A DNA stretch of 64,000 nucleotides, taken from positions 124,001 to 188,000 of the forward strand of contig CAVTOA010000002.1 of NCBI GenBank assembly GCA_963736285.1, read 5' to 3'. The position numbers and the translations under genes were made by a program. Positions 28,215-37,895 of the stretch are shown piece after piece. This DNA is from CAVTOA01 sp963736285. Lineage in GTDB: Bacteria; Actinomycetota; Actinomycetes; Mycobacteriales; QHCE01. A model generated the notes under the pieces. The model saw only the letters and a program-made list of their open reading frames with translations, made no database searches and was not told where the DNA came from. Within the stretch, counting starts at the first letter, position 1. Every line of letters starts with the position of its first letter.

Positions 28215-28819
28215 AGGCTGGTGCGAGTCAAGACGAGGGCGGCACCCGGCGCAGTTCCGGCCGGGGCCGCCTTGTGGTGCTTACGGCAGTGGCGCTCGTC
28301 GTGGTGCTGGCCGACCTCGCTAGCAAGGTATGGGCGGTGGCGCGGCTTTCTGATGGGCATTCGGTCAAAGTCTTCGGTGGCTTTGTCTACTTTGCGCTTA
28401 CGCGCAATACCGGGGCGGCATTTAGCCTCGCCTCGGGGTTCACGGTGGTGCTGTCTGCCCTGGCCGTGGCGATCATTGTGGTCATCGTTCGAACGGCGAG
28501 GCGACTGACGTCAACATGGTGGGCGGTGGCGCTTGGCCTGGTCTTAGGCGGCGCGGTGGGCAACCTGGCGGATCGCATTTTTCGATCGCCGGGAGTCTTC
28601 CGTGGTGCGGTTGTCGATTTCATCAGCCTGTTCGATCCTGTGAGCCCTCCTTGGCCGGTATTCAACCTTGCTGATTCCGCGTTGGTGCTGGGCGTCATAA
28701 TCGCAGTGGTCTTGGAGTTCACCGGGCATGGAATGACAGATGCATTGTCTCCGCGACGCCGGTCATCAGCTCGCACACTAGAAAGCCAACCCCCAAAGGA
28801 GCCACCCGCCAGTGAGTGA
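28178..28819 (+). CDS. lspA: Lipoprotein signal peptidase LspA
   Basis: LspA is the membrane aspartyl protease that removes signal peptides from prolipoproteins. Four TM helices are visible, with the conserved N-TGAAFS element (FALTRNTGAAFSLASGF), GAVGNLADRIFR, VVDFI (first catalytic Asp) and FNLADSALVLG (second catalytic Asp). The 214-residue length is somewhat above the common 160-200 because of N- and C-terminal extensions rich in Arg, Ser and Pro. ATG 28178 overlaps the previous gene by 37 bases; ATG 28187 is an alternative. The stop overlaps rluD. Confidence 0.92.
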   Translation: MRDMQATGRASVEAGASQDEGGTRRSSGRGRLVVLTAVALVVVLADLASKVWAVARLSDGHSVKVFGGFVYFALTRNTGAAFSLASGFTVVLSALAVAIIVVIVRTARRLTSTWWAVALGLVLGGAVGNLADRIFRSPGVFRGAVVDFISLFDPVSPPWPVFNLADSALVLGVIIAVVLEFTGHGMTDALSPRRRSSARTLESQPPKEPPASE

Positions 28820-29751
28820 CCAGCGGACACTGCCTATCCCTGACGGCCTTGACGGCATGCGGCTAGATCAAGCATTGGCGCGTCTATTTGGACTGTCTCG
28901 CACCGTCTCGTCTGGACTCATTGAGAATGGCGATGTGCTCATTGACGGTGCTGCGGTGAGTAAGTCCGATCGTGCGAACGCTGGTGCATGGCTCGAAGTC
29001 ACACTCCCGGCGCCGCAGCGCGCTGATGATGAGAAGCCAGCAGCGGTTCCGGTCGAGGGCCTGGCTGTGGTCTACGACGATGACGACATCGTGGTGGTCG
29101 ACAAGCCTGTCGGGGTGGCGGCGCATGGCAGCCCCGGCTGGAGCGGCCCGACCGTAGTGGGTGGTTTGGCCGCGGCTGGCTACCGCATCGCCACCAGCGG
29201 GGCGGCGGAGCGGCAGGGGGTGGTGCATCGGCTGGACGTGGGCACGTCGGGATTGATGGTTGTGGCGAAGAGCGAGCGCGCGTATACGGCGCTTAAACGT
29301 GCTTTTAAGGCGCGCGAAGTGACTAAGCGGTATCACGCTTTGGTGCAAGGGCATCCCGATCCCAGCAGAGGAACCATCGATGCACCTGATAGACCGCCAC
29401 CCCGGTAGCGACTGGCGGTTTGCTGTCGTCGCGGGTGGGAAGCCGAGCGTGACGCATTATGAGACAGTGGAGGCTTTTCGGGCCGCTTCGTTGATGGCGG
29501 TGACGCTGGAGACTGGGCGCACTCATCAAATCCGGGTGCATTTTTCGGCGATTCGGCATCCCTGCGTGGGGGACACGACCTACGGCGCCGATCCTCGGCT
29601 CACCGAGCGGCTCAAGCTGACACGGCAATGGCTGCATGCGAAAGAGCTCGGATTCACGCATCCAGCAACCGGCGAGTGGGTGGAATTCGCGAGCGCGTAC
29701 CCCGACGACCTCTCGTCTGCGTTACGGGCTGTCCGCGATGCGTCGGCATAG
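28812..29751 (+). CDS. rluD: RluD-type 23S rRNA pseudouridine synthase (one insertion)
   Basis: RluA/RluD-family enzymes isomerise uridines in 23S rRNA. An N-terminal S4 domain (MRLDQALARLFGLSRTVSSG) is followed by the catalytic HRLDVGTSGLMVV, RYHALVQGHP and GRTHQIRVHFSAIRHPCVGD. One extra base near 29389 breaks the frame between DAP and DRHPGSDWRFAVV; without it the protein has 312 residues. The GTG start is preceded by AAGGAG and overlaps lspA by 8 bases. Confidence 0.9.
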
Positions 29752-30073
29752 CCAGGTGCGCGTCACGCGGGCAACTCAGCAACGAGATGGTTTCGGGTAC
29801 GGTTCGGCGGTTCTTGGCGACATTCCCGCTACCTCGGCGACGCCCAAGGGCGGTTGACCGCGCTTGTCTCTGGTTCCCAGAGGACCCACCAGATGCAGCT
29901 ACGTGTGGGTTCATCGGGCCTCTAATGCGGAGGAAAAACGATCCGCTAGCCTAGACAGGCCCTCGGCGCAGTGCGTCGAGGATTGCCCGTGCTGATGTGC
30001 TGGCTGCTGCATTTTTGCCGGCGTTTTGTTCGCGCCCACCCCCGCGATCCGGCGTTATGGCGGCGCCCGCTTC
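29752..30073. other. Spacer between rluD and the phospholipase gene, with one dyad
   Basis: These 322 bases contain no gene I can support. The only structure is an imperfect palindrome, CCTCGGCGCA-G-TGCGTCGAGG (29961-29981, one G-U pair), which could be an operator for the downstream gene. No clear promoter was found. Confidence 0.4.
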
Positions 30074-30679
30074 ATGGACGTCGTCCCAGGAGCTCTTGTT
30101 GTGCTGCGGTATGTAGGTTTGCTGTTTGGCTTGTGTGCTCTTCTCCCTATGGTATGGGTTTTGCCGGCTGCGGCGGTACCGCGGCCCACCACACCACCAC
30201 CGGAAGTTGCGGTGCGCTTCTCCGCACAGAAAATGCCGCTGTACTTTCGGCAGCGGTTAAACGTGGTGCGCGCGTTGACACAGCCCACCCTCCGTAGCCA
30301 ACAAGAATGGGTCGCGGCACGAAATAACATCGATAAGTGGAACCAATATCAGTTGAATTGGACCACAGATTATTGTTCTGTCGGGCCCAATAAACCGCTG
30401 GGGTTTGATTTTGAATTAGCCTGCGCACGCCACGATTTCGGCTATCGGAATTATCGTAGGTTGGATCTTCCACAGTACAAGTCTGAGATCGACGGCATGT
30501 TCTATGGCGATCTACAACGCATCTGCCTCGGCCAGACCACATGGGATCGACCTTCGTGCATGACGTTGGCATGGACGTATTTTCGTGCGGTCCGAAAATT
30601 CGGCTCGATTAAGACTGACGGAACGGCAATGGGTGTGGTGCACGGCCCGGTACGGAAATTTGTCGTCAAAAACGACTAA
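30074..30679 (+). CDS. Secreted phospholipase A2
   Basis: Prokaryotic phospholipase A2 (group XIV type) cleaves the sn-2 ester of phospholipids, calcium-dependently. A signal peptide is visible (hydrophobic run LLFGLCALLPMVWVLPAAAV, cleavage likely after AAA). The catalytic region has the Ca-binding and His-Asp elements TTDYCSVGPNKPLGFDFELA and CARHDFGYRNY. Cysteines flank the active site as in the streptomycete enzyme. ATG 30074 gives a normal signal peptide; TTG 30026 would lengthen it. It stands alone between rluD and dnaE. Confidence 0.88.
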   Translation: MDVVPGALVVLRYVGLLFGLCALLPMVWVLPAAAVPRPTTPPPEVAVRFSAQKMPLYFRQRLNVVRALTQPTLRSQQEWVAARNNIDKWNQYQLNWTTDYCSVGPNKPLGFDFELACARHDFGYRNYRRLDLPQYKSEIDGMFYGDLQRICLGQTTWDRPSCMTLAWTYFRAVRKFGSIKTDGTAMGVVHGPVRKFVVKND

Positions 30680-30860
30680 CCACATGTGCGGGTAGGGGGC
30701 AGGTGACACGGCAACGCACGTCGAGCGCCCCTGATGGTCGCTGTACCGCTGACGACTAGGCTTGACGCCTCCGGCGTTCACGTGGGTGTGTGGTCATCCG
30801 TGGCGAGACAACATGGCGTCGTGGCGCTCAGGTAACCGAAGCGATCAGCATGGGGGCGAT

Positions 30861-33800
30861 GTGACCAGCGCGGGATCACATTCGGATGGTTTCGTGCATT
30901 TGCACGTGCACACTGAGTACTCGATGCTCGATGGTGCGGCTCGATTGAAAGATCTGTTTGCTGAGTGCGAGCGGCAGAACATGCCGGCGGTCGCTATGAC
31001 TGACCACGGCAACATGTATGGCGCGTACGACTTTTGGGCTAAAGGAAGCAAGACTGGACGTCAAGCCCATTGTCGGAATCGAAGCGTATGTTGCGCCCGA
31101 ATCCCGGTTGGTAAAGCAGCCGGTGCGGTGGGGCCAGCCGAACCAAAAGCGTGACGATATTTCGGGTGCGGGCGCGTACACCCACATGACCATGTTGGCT
31201 CGCTCCACCGAGGGGATGCACAATCTTTTTAAGCTCTCCTCCTATGCCTCTATTGACGGCTATTTTCGAAAGCCGCGGATGGACCGGGAACTCATCTCGC
31301 AATATGCGGAGGGAATTACCGCAACTACGGGGTGTCCTTCCGGCGAAGTCCAAACGCGACTCCGGTTAGGCCAGCCAGATAAGGCGCTCGAAGCCGCGGC
31401 CGCGTATCGCGATATTTTCGGGAAAGAACATTTTTTTGTTGAGCTGATGGACCACGGGCTCGATATTGAACGTCGAGTCAAAGACGGTTTAATCGATATC
31501 GCTCATAAACTCGATCTGCGCTTTGTGGTGACTAATGACGCTCACTACACCCATGAAACTGAGCGTGAGACACACGATGTATTGCTCTGTATTCAAACGG
31601 GGTCGCATCAAGCAGACACCAACCGATTCAAATTCGACGGCTCGGGCTACTACCTCAAGTCCGCGGCGCAGATGCGGGCGATGGACTCGTCTGACATTTG
31701 GCAACAGGGGTGCGACTCAACGCTGCTTATTGCCGAGAAGGTCGACCTCGCGTTTAAGCCGCGGAATCTCATGCCGCGCTTTACCTTGCCGGAGAACGAA
31801 ACCGAGGAGGGCTGGTTCCGCGCTGAAGTCTCGCGGGGAATGGATCGTCGGTTTCCTGACGGTTACGACGACGAACACCGCAAGAAAGTGGAATACGAAA
31901 TCGGCGTCATTGTGCAGATGGGTTTCCCGTCGTATTTCTTGGTCGTTGCCGACTTTATTGTGTGGGCGAAAAAGAACGGGATCCGAGTAGGGCCGGGACG
32001 TGGTTCCGCAGCGGGATGTTTAGTGGCATATGCCCTCGGCATTACCGACCTCGATCCCATTCCGCATGGATTACTATTCGAGCGATTTCTCAATCCCGAA
32101 CGTGTCAGCATGCCCGATATCGATATTGACTTTGACGAGCGTAGGCGCGGCGATGTCATTCGTTATGTCACCGAAAAATGGGGCGAAGACAAAGTCTCGC
32201 AGATTGTTACCTACGGCACGATCAAAGCAAAAGCTGCGGTAAAAGACTCGGCACGCGTCTTGGGGTTCCCCTATGCCTTGGGAGACCGCATTACCAAGGC
32301 ATTCCCGCCCGCTGTGATGGGGAAAGACGTTCCGCTATCTGGAATCTTCGATCCGACTCATCCCCGATACAGCGAAGCGGGTGAGATTCGCGCGCTGTAT
32401 GAGGCGGAAGATGACGTGCGAAAGGTCATCGACACCGCCAAGGGTCTCGAGGGGCTGATTCGGCAAGCAGGGGTGCATGCGGCCGGCGTGATCATGAGCG
32501 CCGAACCCATTATTGAGCATGTCCCGGTATGGAAACGCGAAGCAGACGGCGCGATCATTACCCAGTTTGATTACCCGACGTGCGAAGAGCTGGGCCTGCT
32601 CAAGATGGACTTCTTGGGCTTGCGCAACCTGACCGTTCTCGACGACTGCCTGCTCAACATCACGGCCAATCGCGGCGAAACGATAGATCTAGAAGGCCTG
32701 GAACTGGACGATCGTCGGGCATATGAGCTGCTCGCGCGGGGCGACACTCTTGGAGTGTTCCAATTGGACGGTGGGCCGATGCGGGCGCTGCTGCGGTCGA
32801 TGCGCCCGGACAATTTCGAAGACATTTCGGCGGTGTTGGCGCTATACCGGCCTGGCCCTATGGGGGCGAACGCCCACAATGATTACGCCGATCGTAAAAA
32901 TGGCCGTAAGCCCGTCACGCCTATTCATAAAGAATTAGCGGAACCGCTTGCCGATATTCTTGGCGACACCTATGGCTTGATTGTGTATCAAGAACAGGTC
33001 ATGGCGATCGCCCAACAGCTTGCGGGCTACTCGCTCGGTAAAGCCGACCTGTTGCGTCGAGCGATGGGCAAGAAAAAGAAAGAAGTCCTAGAAAAGGAAT
33101 ATGTGCCTTTCGCCGAAGGCATGACGAGTAAAGGGTATTCGAAGGAAGCAATCCAAACGCTGTGGGACATTCTCGTTCCGTTCTCCGACTACGCGTTCAA
33201 CAAAGCACACACGGCTGGTTATGGACTTGTCTCGTATTGGACGGCATTTCTTAAAGCCAATTATCCGGCCGAATACATGGCGGCGTTGCTCACTTCTGTG
33301 CGCGACGATAAGGACAAGATCGCGGTGTACCTTGCAGAATGCCGCAGGATGGGCATCAAGGTGCTGCCGCCCGACGTCAACGAATCGGACGCCACCTTCA
33401 CTCCACGGGGAACGGACATCCGGTTCGGGCTTACCGCCGTGCGCAATGTCGGCGCTAATGTTGTCACCGCGATCGTGCGTGCGCGTGACGACAAAGGGAA
33501 GTTCACTGACTTCTACGACTTTTTGTCCAAAGTGGATGCTGCTGTCTGCAACAAGCGCACCATTGAGTCACTCATCAAAGCCGGGGCGTTTGACTCGATG
33601 GGGCATCCCCGTCGAGGACTGCTGATGGTGCATATCGAAGCCATCGATTCCTATTTGGACACCAAACGGAACGAAGCAGTGGGTCAGTTTGATCTATTCG
33701 GTGGCGCCTTGGACGACGACGCCGGCGCGGGCGCACTGCTTGGGGGCGGTAACCCCGCCCATTCCAGAAGACGACTGGGAAAAAAGCGACCTGCTCGCAT

Positions 33801-34411
33801 TTGAGCGGGAAATGCTGGGTCTGTATATCTCCGACCACCCATTGCTGGGGCTGGAACATGTGTTGTCCTCTGCGTCGGATACGCGCCTTATAAAGTTGGC
33901 CGAAGACAGCGTGAGCGATGGCTCGGTGGTGACCGTCGCTGGCATTCTCTCCGGTGTTACTCGCAAGGTCACTAAGCAAGGCAAGCCGTGGGCAATGGCC
34001 ACCATCGAAGATTTGGATGCGTCGGCGGAAGCGCTGTTCTTCCCTAAAACCTATGAGCTGGTCGGCGAATACTTGGCAGAGGATGCGGTAGTGGTGGTGA
34101 AGGCGCGCATCGATCGTAGAGAGGACACTCCTCGTCTCATCGCGCTCGACCTCTCATTGCCGGATCTCACCGTGCAGGCGCCAAAACCCGTCGTATTGTC
34201 GGTGACGGCACCACAATGCACTGACGACCTCGCCGAGCAGTTGTACGCCACATTGTCTAGCTATCCCGGAAGTGCGCCGGTGCACATGCGGTTAGTGAAC
34301 GGAGACAAGACCATTATGTTGCGCCTTGACGAACAGCTGCGGGTGCAGCCTAGTCCAGCATTGTTCGCCGATCTCAAGGCTTTGCTTGGACCGACTGGGG
34401 TGTCGGTATGA
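30861..34411 (+). CDS. dnaE: DNA polymerase III alpha subunit (two insertions)
   Basis: The replicative polymerase. Domains in order: PHP (FVHLHVHTEYSMLDGAARL), polymerase (GPGRGSAAGCLVAYALG, the catalytic PDIDIDFDERRRG, QAGVHAAGVIMS, FNKAHTAGYGLVSYW), tandem HhH and the OB fold (TVAGILSGVTRKVTKQGKPW). An extra A in the AAA near 31042 separates YDFWAK from EARLDVKPI, and an extra G in GGGGG near 33757 separates ALLGG from VTPPIPEDDWEKSDLL. Removing both gives 1182 residues, the normal DnaE1 length. GTG 30861 is preceded by GGGGG; in-frame upstream starts lack support. It overlaps the next gene by ATGA. Confidence 0.94.
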
Positions 34412-35054
34412 GCGAGCCCACCTCTCAGCCGGATTCGGCGAGGCGATTGTCGCCGCGCGCGCTGCTCTCACGGTCGGAGCTGGTGGCTGTGGCTGGCACT
34501 GTCGTTGCCGGAGCGGTGTTGGGGTTGGCGGCCGCGCTGGCGTGGTGGGCTCTTGCTCCTCGGCTGCCGTTGCGGATCGCCCATGAGGGTGCCTTGTTTG
34601 TCGAAGAGCAGCCGGAGGAGTTTGTCGCGTCCGATGCGCGGTTTGGTCTTTTGCTGGCCATCGTGGGTGTGGTGATTGGCGGTCGGCTTCCTGGTTCTTG
34701 CTACGCCGATGGCGAGGACCGATCATGGTGGTAGGGGTCGTATTGGGCAGCCTCGCTGCTTCATTAGTGGCTTGGCAGCTGGGGGACTCCATCGGAACCC
34801 ATCAGGTGAACTCCGTTTTAGACAGTGCTCGCTTGGGTGAGACCGTCCATGTGGATGTGCTCAAACTCCAAGCACACGGCATGGTTTTTGTCGGACCGCT
34901 GCTGGCGGCGATCGTTTATGTGTTGTGCGCGGCGTGGACACCTCGCCCGCAGCTACGGCCGGCTCCGGAACCGCTACCGGTGCGCACGGATGCCGAGATC
35001 AGCACCGTGGACCACCAGCCGGATGACACTGGGGAAGCGAGGCCATCGTCGTGA
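34408..35054 (+). CDS. Four-TM membrane protein, DUF2567-like (one deletion)
   Basis: The reading frame gives TM1 (LVAVAGTVVAGAVLGLAAAL), a loop with LPLRIAHEGALFVEEQPEEF, TM2 (FGLLLAIVGVVIGG), then after one missing base near 34681 TM3 (MVVGVVLGSLAASLVAWQLG) and TM4 (MVFVGPLLAAIVYVLCAAW). Corrected length is 215 residues. This topology and the WWALAPRLPL element recall the DUF2567 family found near dnaE and his genes in related actinobacteria; this is from memory and unverified. Function unknown. It overlaps dnaE and hisB by 4 bases each. Confidence 0.7.
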
Positions 35055-35647
35055 GCCGCATTGGCAGAATTGAGCGCACCACTGGCGAGACGAAGGTATT
35101 AGTGGAGCTCGAGCTAGATGGCTCGGGTGTCACCGACATCGAGACCGGCGTGGGCTTTTACGACCATATGCTGAGTCAGTTGGGTAAACACGGCGGATTC
35201 GATCTTACGGTACATACGGTGGGCGACCTTCACATCGATTCTCATCACACGGTAGAGGACACGGCGATCGCGTTGGGTCAAGCTTTTCGGCAAGCCCTGG
35301 GTGACAAATCCGGGATCCGACGTTTTGGAGACGCGCTGGTGCCGCTAGACGAGGCGCTGGTGCAGGTCGCTGTCGACCTTTCTGGCCGTCCTTACTTAGT
35401 TCACGAAGAGCCACCGATCATGGATTCTGTCGTGATTGGACAAACCTTCGCCGGTACGTTGGTGCGTCACATCTGGGAGTCGTTTGTGTCGCACGCGGCT
35501 ATCGCGTTGCACGTTCTCGTCCGCTCCGGACGGGACGCGCACCACATCACGGAGGCGCAGTTTAAGGCGGTCGCGCGAGCACTGCGGGAGGCCGCGGCGT
35601 TCGATCACCGCGTTAAAGGCGTGCCGAGTACGAAGGGTTTGCTGTGA
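35051..35647 (+). CDS. hisB: Imidazoleglycerol-phosphate dehydratase HisB
   Basis: HisB dehydrates imidazoleglycerol phosphate in histidine biosynthesis. The 198-residue monofunctional enzyme shows ETGVGFYDHMLSQLGKHGGFD, GDLHIDSHHTVEDTAIALGQA and the second metal site LHVLVRSGRDAHHITEAQFKA. GTG start overlapping the previous stop. Intact. Confidence 0.95.
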   Translation: MSRIGRIERTTGETKVLVELELDGSGVTDIETGVGFYDHMLSQLGKHGGFDLTVHTVGDLHIDSHHTVEDTAIALGQAFRQALGDKSGIRRFGDALVPLDEALVQVAVDLSGRPYLVHEEPPIMDSVVIGQTFAGTLVRHIWESFVSHAAIALHVLVRSGRDAHHITEAQFKAVARALREAAAFDHRVKGVPSTKGLL

Positions 35648-35805
35648 TCTCTATCGGTTTGCTCGCGCTAGGTGGGTTGTTCGCGGGCGGAGCATATTCC
35701 CTGTATAAACAGGGTTCGTCCAAAGTGGCCATTGCGGTGGTGGCCGTCGTCGCGGTGCTGGCCATTGCCGGCGGAGTGCTGTGGCTTTTGCCCCAGAAGG
35801 GATAG
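35644..35805 (+). CDS. 53-residue membrane protein between hisB and hisH
   Basis: A short frame starting with a GTG inside the hisB stop (CTGTGA). It has two hydrophobic stretches, VISIGLLALGGLFAGGAYSL and VAIAVVAVVAVLAIAGGVLW, joined by YKQGSSK. I recall a similar two-TM mini-protein between hisB and hisH in streptomycetes and relatives, but could not check. The overlap and the clean hydrophobic sequence support a real gene. Function unknown. Confidence 0.7.
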   Translation: MISIGLLALGGLFAGGAYSLYKQGSSKVAIAVVAVVAVLAIAGGVLWLLPQKG

Positions 35806-35808
35806 CTG

Positions 35809-36435
35809 GTGACGCGAATCGCACCACGGGTAGTGGTTCTCGACTACGGATCGGGCAACTTGCGCTCTGCGCACCGCGCGCTCGTCCGGGTGGGTGCCAA
35901 CGTCGCGGTCACCTCAGATCTAGCTCTCGCCGCTGACGCCGACGGCCTGGTCGTTCCCGGTGTGGGTGCCTTCGCTGCGTGTATGGCGGGCATTAACGCG
36001 CTAGGCGAAGGTGCGGTGCGTGCGTTGCTCGTCGAGCGGGCAGCACGGAACCGCCCCATACTCGGCATCTGCGTGGGGATGCAGGTGCTCTTTGAGCATG
36101 GGAACGAGCATGGAATCGCTACCGACGGGCTTGGGCTGTTGCCCGGGGAGGTTCGGCGCCTGTCTGCTGAACGGCTTCCGCACATGGGGTGGAACACCGT
36201 CGAGTCCTCGCCAGAGAGTTTGCTCTTCGCGGGGATTGATCCCAAAACCCGGTTCTACTTTGTCCATTCCTATGCGGTGACTAAGACGGACGGCATCTGT
36301 GGCTATACCGAGCATGGGGAAAAGTTTGTGGCATCGGTAGAAGCGGGCGCGATATCGGCGACTCAATTCCATCCAGAAAAGTCTGGAGATGCGGGTGCGG
36401 CCTTGTTGGAAAACTGGGTGGGTAGCCTGAGCTAG
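35809..36435 (+). CDS. hisH: Imidazole glycerol phosphate synthase, glutaminase subunit HisH
   Basis: HisH releases ammonia from glutamine and channels it to HisF. The 208 residues show the class I glutaminase elements VVLDYGSGNLRSA, VVPGVGAFAACM, the nucleophile GICVGMQVLFE, LPHMGWN, FYFVHSYA and the His-Glu pair TQFHPEKSGDAGA. GTG 35809 follows the mini-protein by three bases. HisF is not in the window. It ends convergently, 7 bases before hisD. Confidence 0.94.
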   Translation: MTRIAPRVVVLDYGSGNLRSAHRALVRVGANVAVTSDLALAADADGLVVPGVGAFAACMAGINALGEGAVRALLVERAARNRPILGICVGMQVLFEHGNEHGIATDGLGLLPGEVRRLSAERLPHMGWNTVESSPESLLFAGIDPKTRFYFVHSYAVTKTDGICGYTEHGEKFVASVEAGAISATQFHPEKSGDAGAALLENWVGSLS

Positions 36436-36449
36436 TGCTGAGCTAGTGC
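36428..36449. repeat. 11-base tandem duplication carrying two stop codons
   Basis: TGAGCTAGTGC occurs twice in tandem (36428-36438 and 36439-36449). The first copy contains the hisH stop (TAG), and the second contains the minus-strand hisD stop (CTA). The duplication spans the point where the two genes converge. Confidence 0.8.
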
Positions 36450-37735
36450 TCGACAAACCGTTGGCGTACGGCGGCACCATGCGCGGGTAGGTCCTCGGCC
36501 TCGGCGAGGGTTACCACATGATCGGCTACCTCACGGAGTGCCTGCTCGTTGTACTCAACAATGTGGACCCCGCGCAAAAACGTCTGCACCGACACCCCGC
36601 CAGAGTGTCGAGCGCAGCCTCCGGTCGGCAAGATGTGGTTCGAACCCGCGCAGTAGTCACCCAACGAGACTGGCGCGTATGGCCCCACGAAAATCGCACC
36701 AGCGTGGCGAATGTGGTCGGCCACTTGGCGTGCGTCGCCTGTCTGGATCTCCAGGTGTTCGGCGGCGTACGCATTGGCCACGGTGATGCCGTGCTCGAGG
36801 TCATTCACCAGGACGATGCCGGACTGTGGTCCCGATAAGGCTGCCGTAACCCGGTCAGCGTGTTTTGTGTGTCCTATCTGGACGCTCAGCTCTTCTTCGG
36901 TGGCCCGCGCAAGCGACGTTGACGCGGTGATGAGCACAGAGGCGGCCAACGGATCATGCTCCGCTTGGCTCATCAGGTCGGCCGCTACATGGGCCGGATC
37001 GGCGGTGTCGTCGGCGAGAATGGCGATCTCGGTTGGCCCCGCTTCGGCATCGATGCCGATGACGCCACGCAGTAGCCTCTTAGCCGCGGTCACCCAGACA
37101 TTTCCGGGGCCGGTTACCACGTCGACGGGGGCGCATTCCTCGGTGCCATAAGCAAACATGGCGATCGACTGGGCACCTCCGACCGCGTAGACCTCGTCGA
37201 TCCCGAGGAGCGCACAGGTCGCCAGCACTAGCGGATGGGGCAGACCGGTTTCCCGCTGCGGCGGAGACGTGACCGCGATGGTGTCGACTCCCGCGGCCTG
37301 AGCTGGCACCACATTCATGACCACACTGGACGGATACGCCGCTAGCCCACCCGGCACATACAGACCAACCCGGCCCACCGGCACGAACCGCTCGGTGACG
37401 GTGCCACCAGGGGCGAGCGGGGTGACGATGTCGGTGCGTTGTTGGTCGCGATGAACCCGGCGAACTCGAGCGATGGTTTCTTCCAGTGCGGAGAGAACCG
37501 CTTGATCGAGGTGTTCTCGTGCGTGGAGGATCGCCTCGGTCGGCACTCGTAGCTGTTCGATCCGAACGTTGTCGAAGCGCTCGGTCGCGTCGCGAACCGC
37601 CTGCGTCCCCTTGTCACGCACCGAGTCCACGATGGGACGGACCTGTTCCACCGTGGCTGACACGTCGATGTTGGCCCGGGGCAGCGCGGAGCGAGGGTCC
37701 ACAGAAGAATGGCGAAGATCAATGCGGCGCAGCAT
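36443..37735 (-). CDS. hisD: Histidinol dehydrogenase HisD
   Basis: HisD makes the last two oxidations of histidine synthesis, histidinol to histidine, with NAD and zinc. The 430-residue enzyme has PVGRVGLYVPGGLAAYPSSV, AVGGAQSIAMFAYGTE, VTGPGNVWVTAAKR, IDAEAGPTEIAILAD, LMSQAEHDPLA, AEHLEI and LGDYCAGSNHILPTGG. It lies opposite to hisB-hisH, and its 5' end faces hisN across a 160-base divergent spacer. In most actinobacteria hisD, hisC, hisB and hisH are co-directional, so this arrangement is unusual. Confidence 0.95.
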   Translation of the reverse strand: MLRRIDLRHSSVDPRSALPRANIDVSATVEQVRPIVDSVRDKGTQAVRDATERFDNVRIEQLRVPTEAILHAREHLDQAVLSALEETIARVRRVHRDQQRTDIVTPLAPGGTVTERFVPVGRVGLYVPGGLAAYPSSVVMNVVPAQAAGVDTIAVTSPPQRETGLPHPLVLATCALLGIDEVYAVGGAQSIAMFAYGTEECAPVDVVTGPGNVWVTAAKRLLRGVIGIDAEAGPTEIAILADDTADPAHVAADLMSQAEHDPLAASVLITASTSLARATEEELSVQIGHTKHADRVTAALSGPQSGIVLVNDLEHGITVANAYAAEHLEIQTGDARQVADHIRHAGAIFVGPYAPVSLGDYCAGSNHILPTGGCARHSGGVSVQTFLRGVHIVEYNEQALREVADHVVTLAEAEDLPAHGAAVRQRFVEH

Positions 37736-37895
37736 GCGGTTACTCTACGAGACTAGAAGGTCGCGCTATTCCGACGCGTCCAGTGTTGCTGGGTCAGGGT
37801 CGCCACCACGAGTTTGCTGATGTCAGGGTCGTCTTATGCCACGTGCTTGTCATGACTGGTCGTCATCTGTCGGTGCTCTGCCGACGTTGAAAGAA

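Noticed and set aside
36625..36660. GTGGTTCGAACCCGCG resembling a tRNA T-arm
   Set aside because: It lies inside the intact hisD coding sequence and no acceptor, D or anticodon arm surrounds it.
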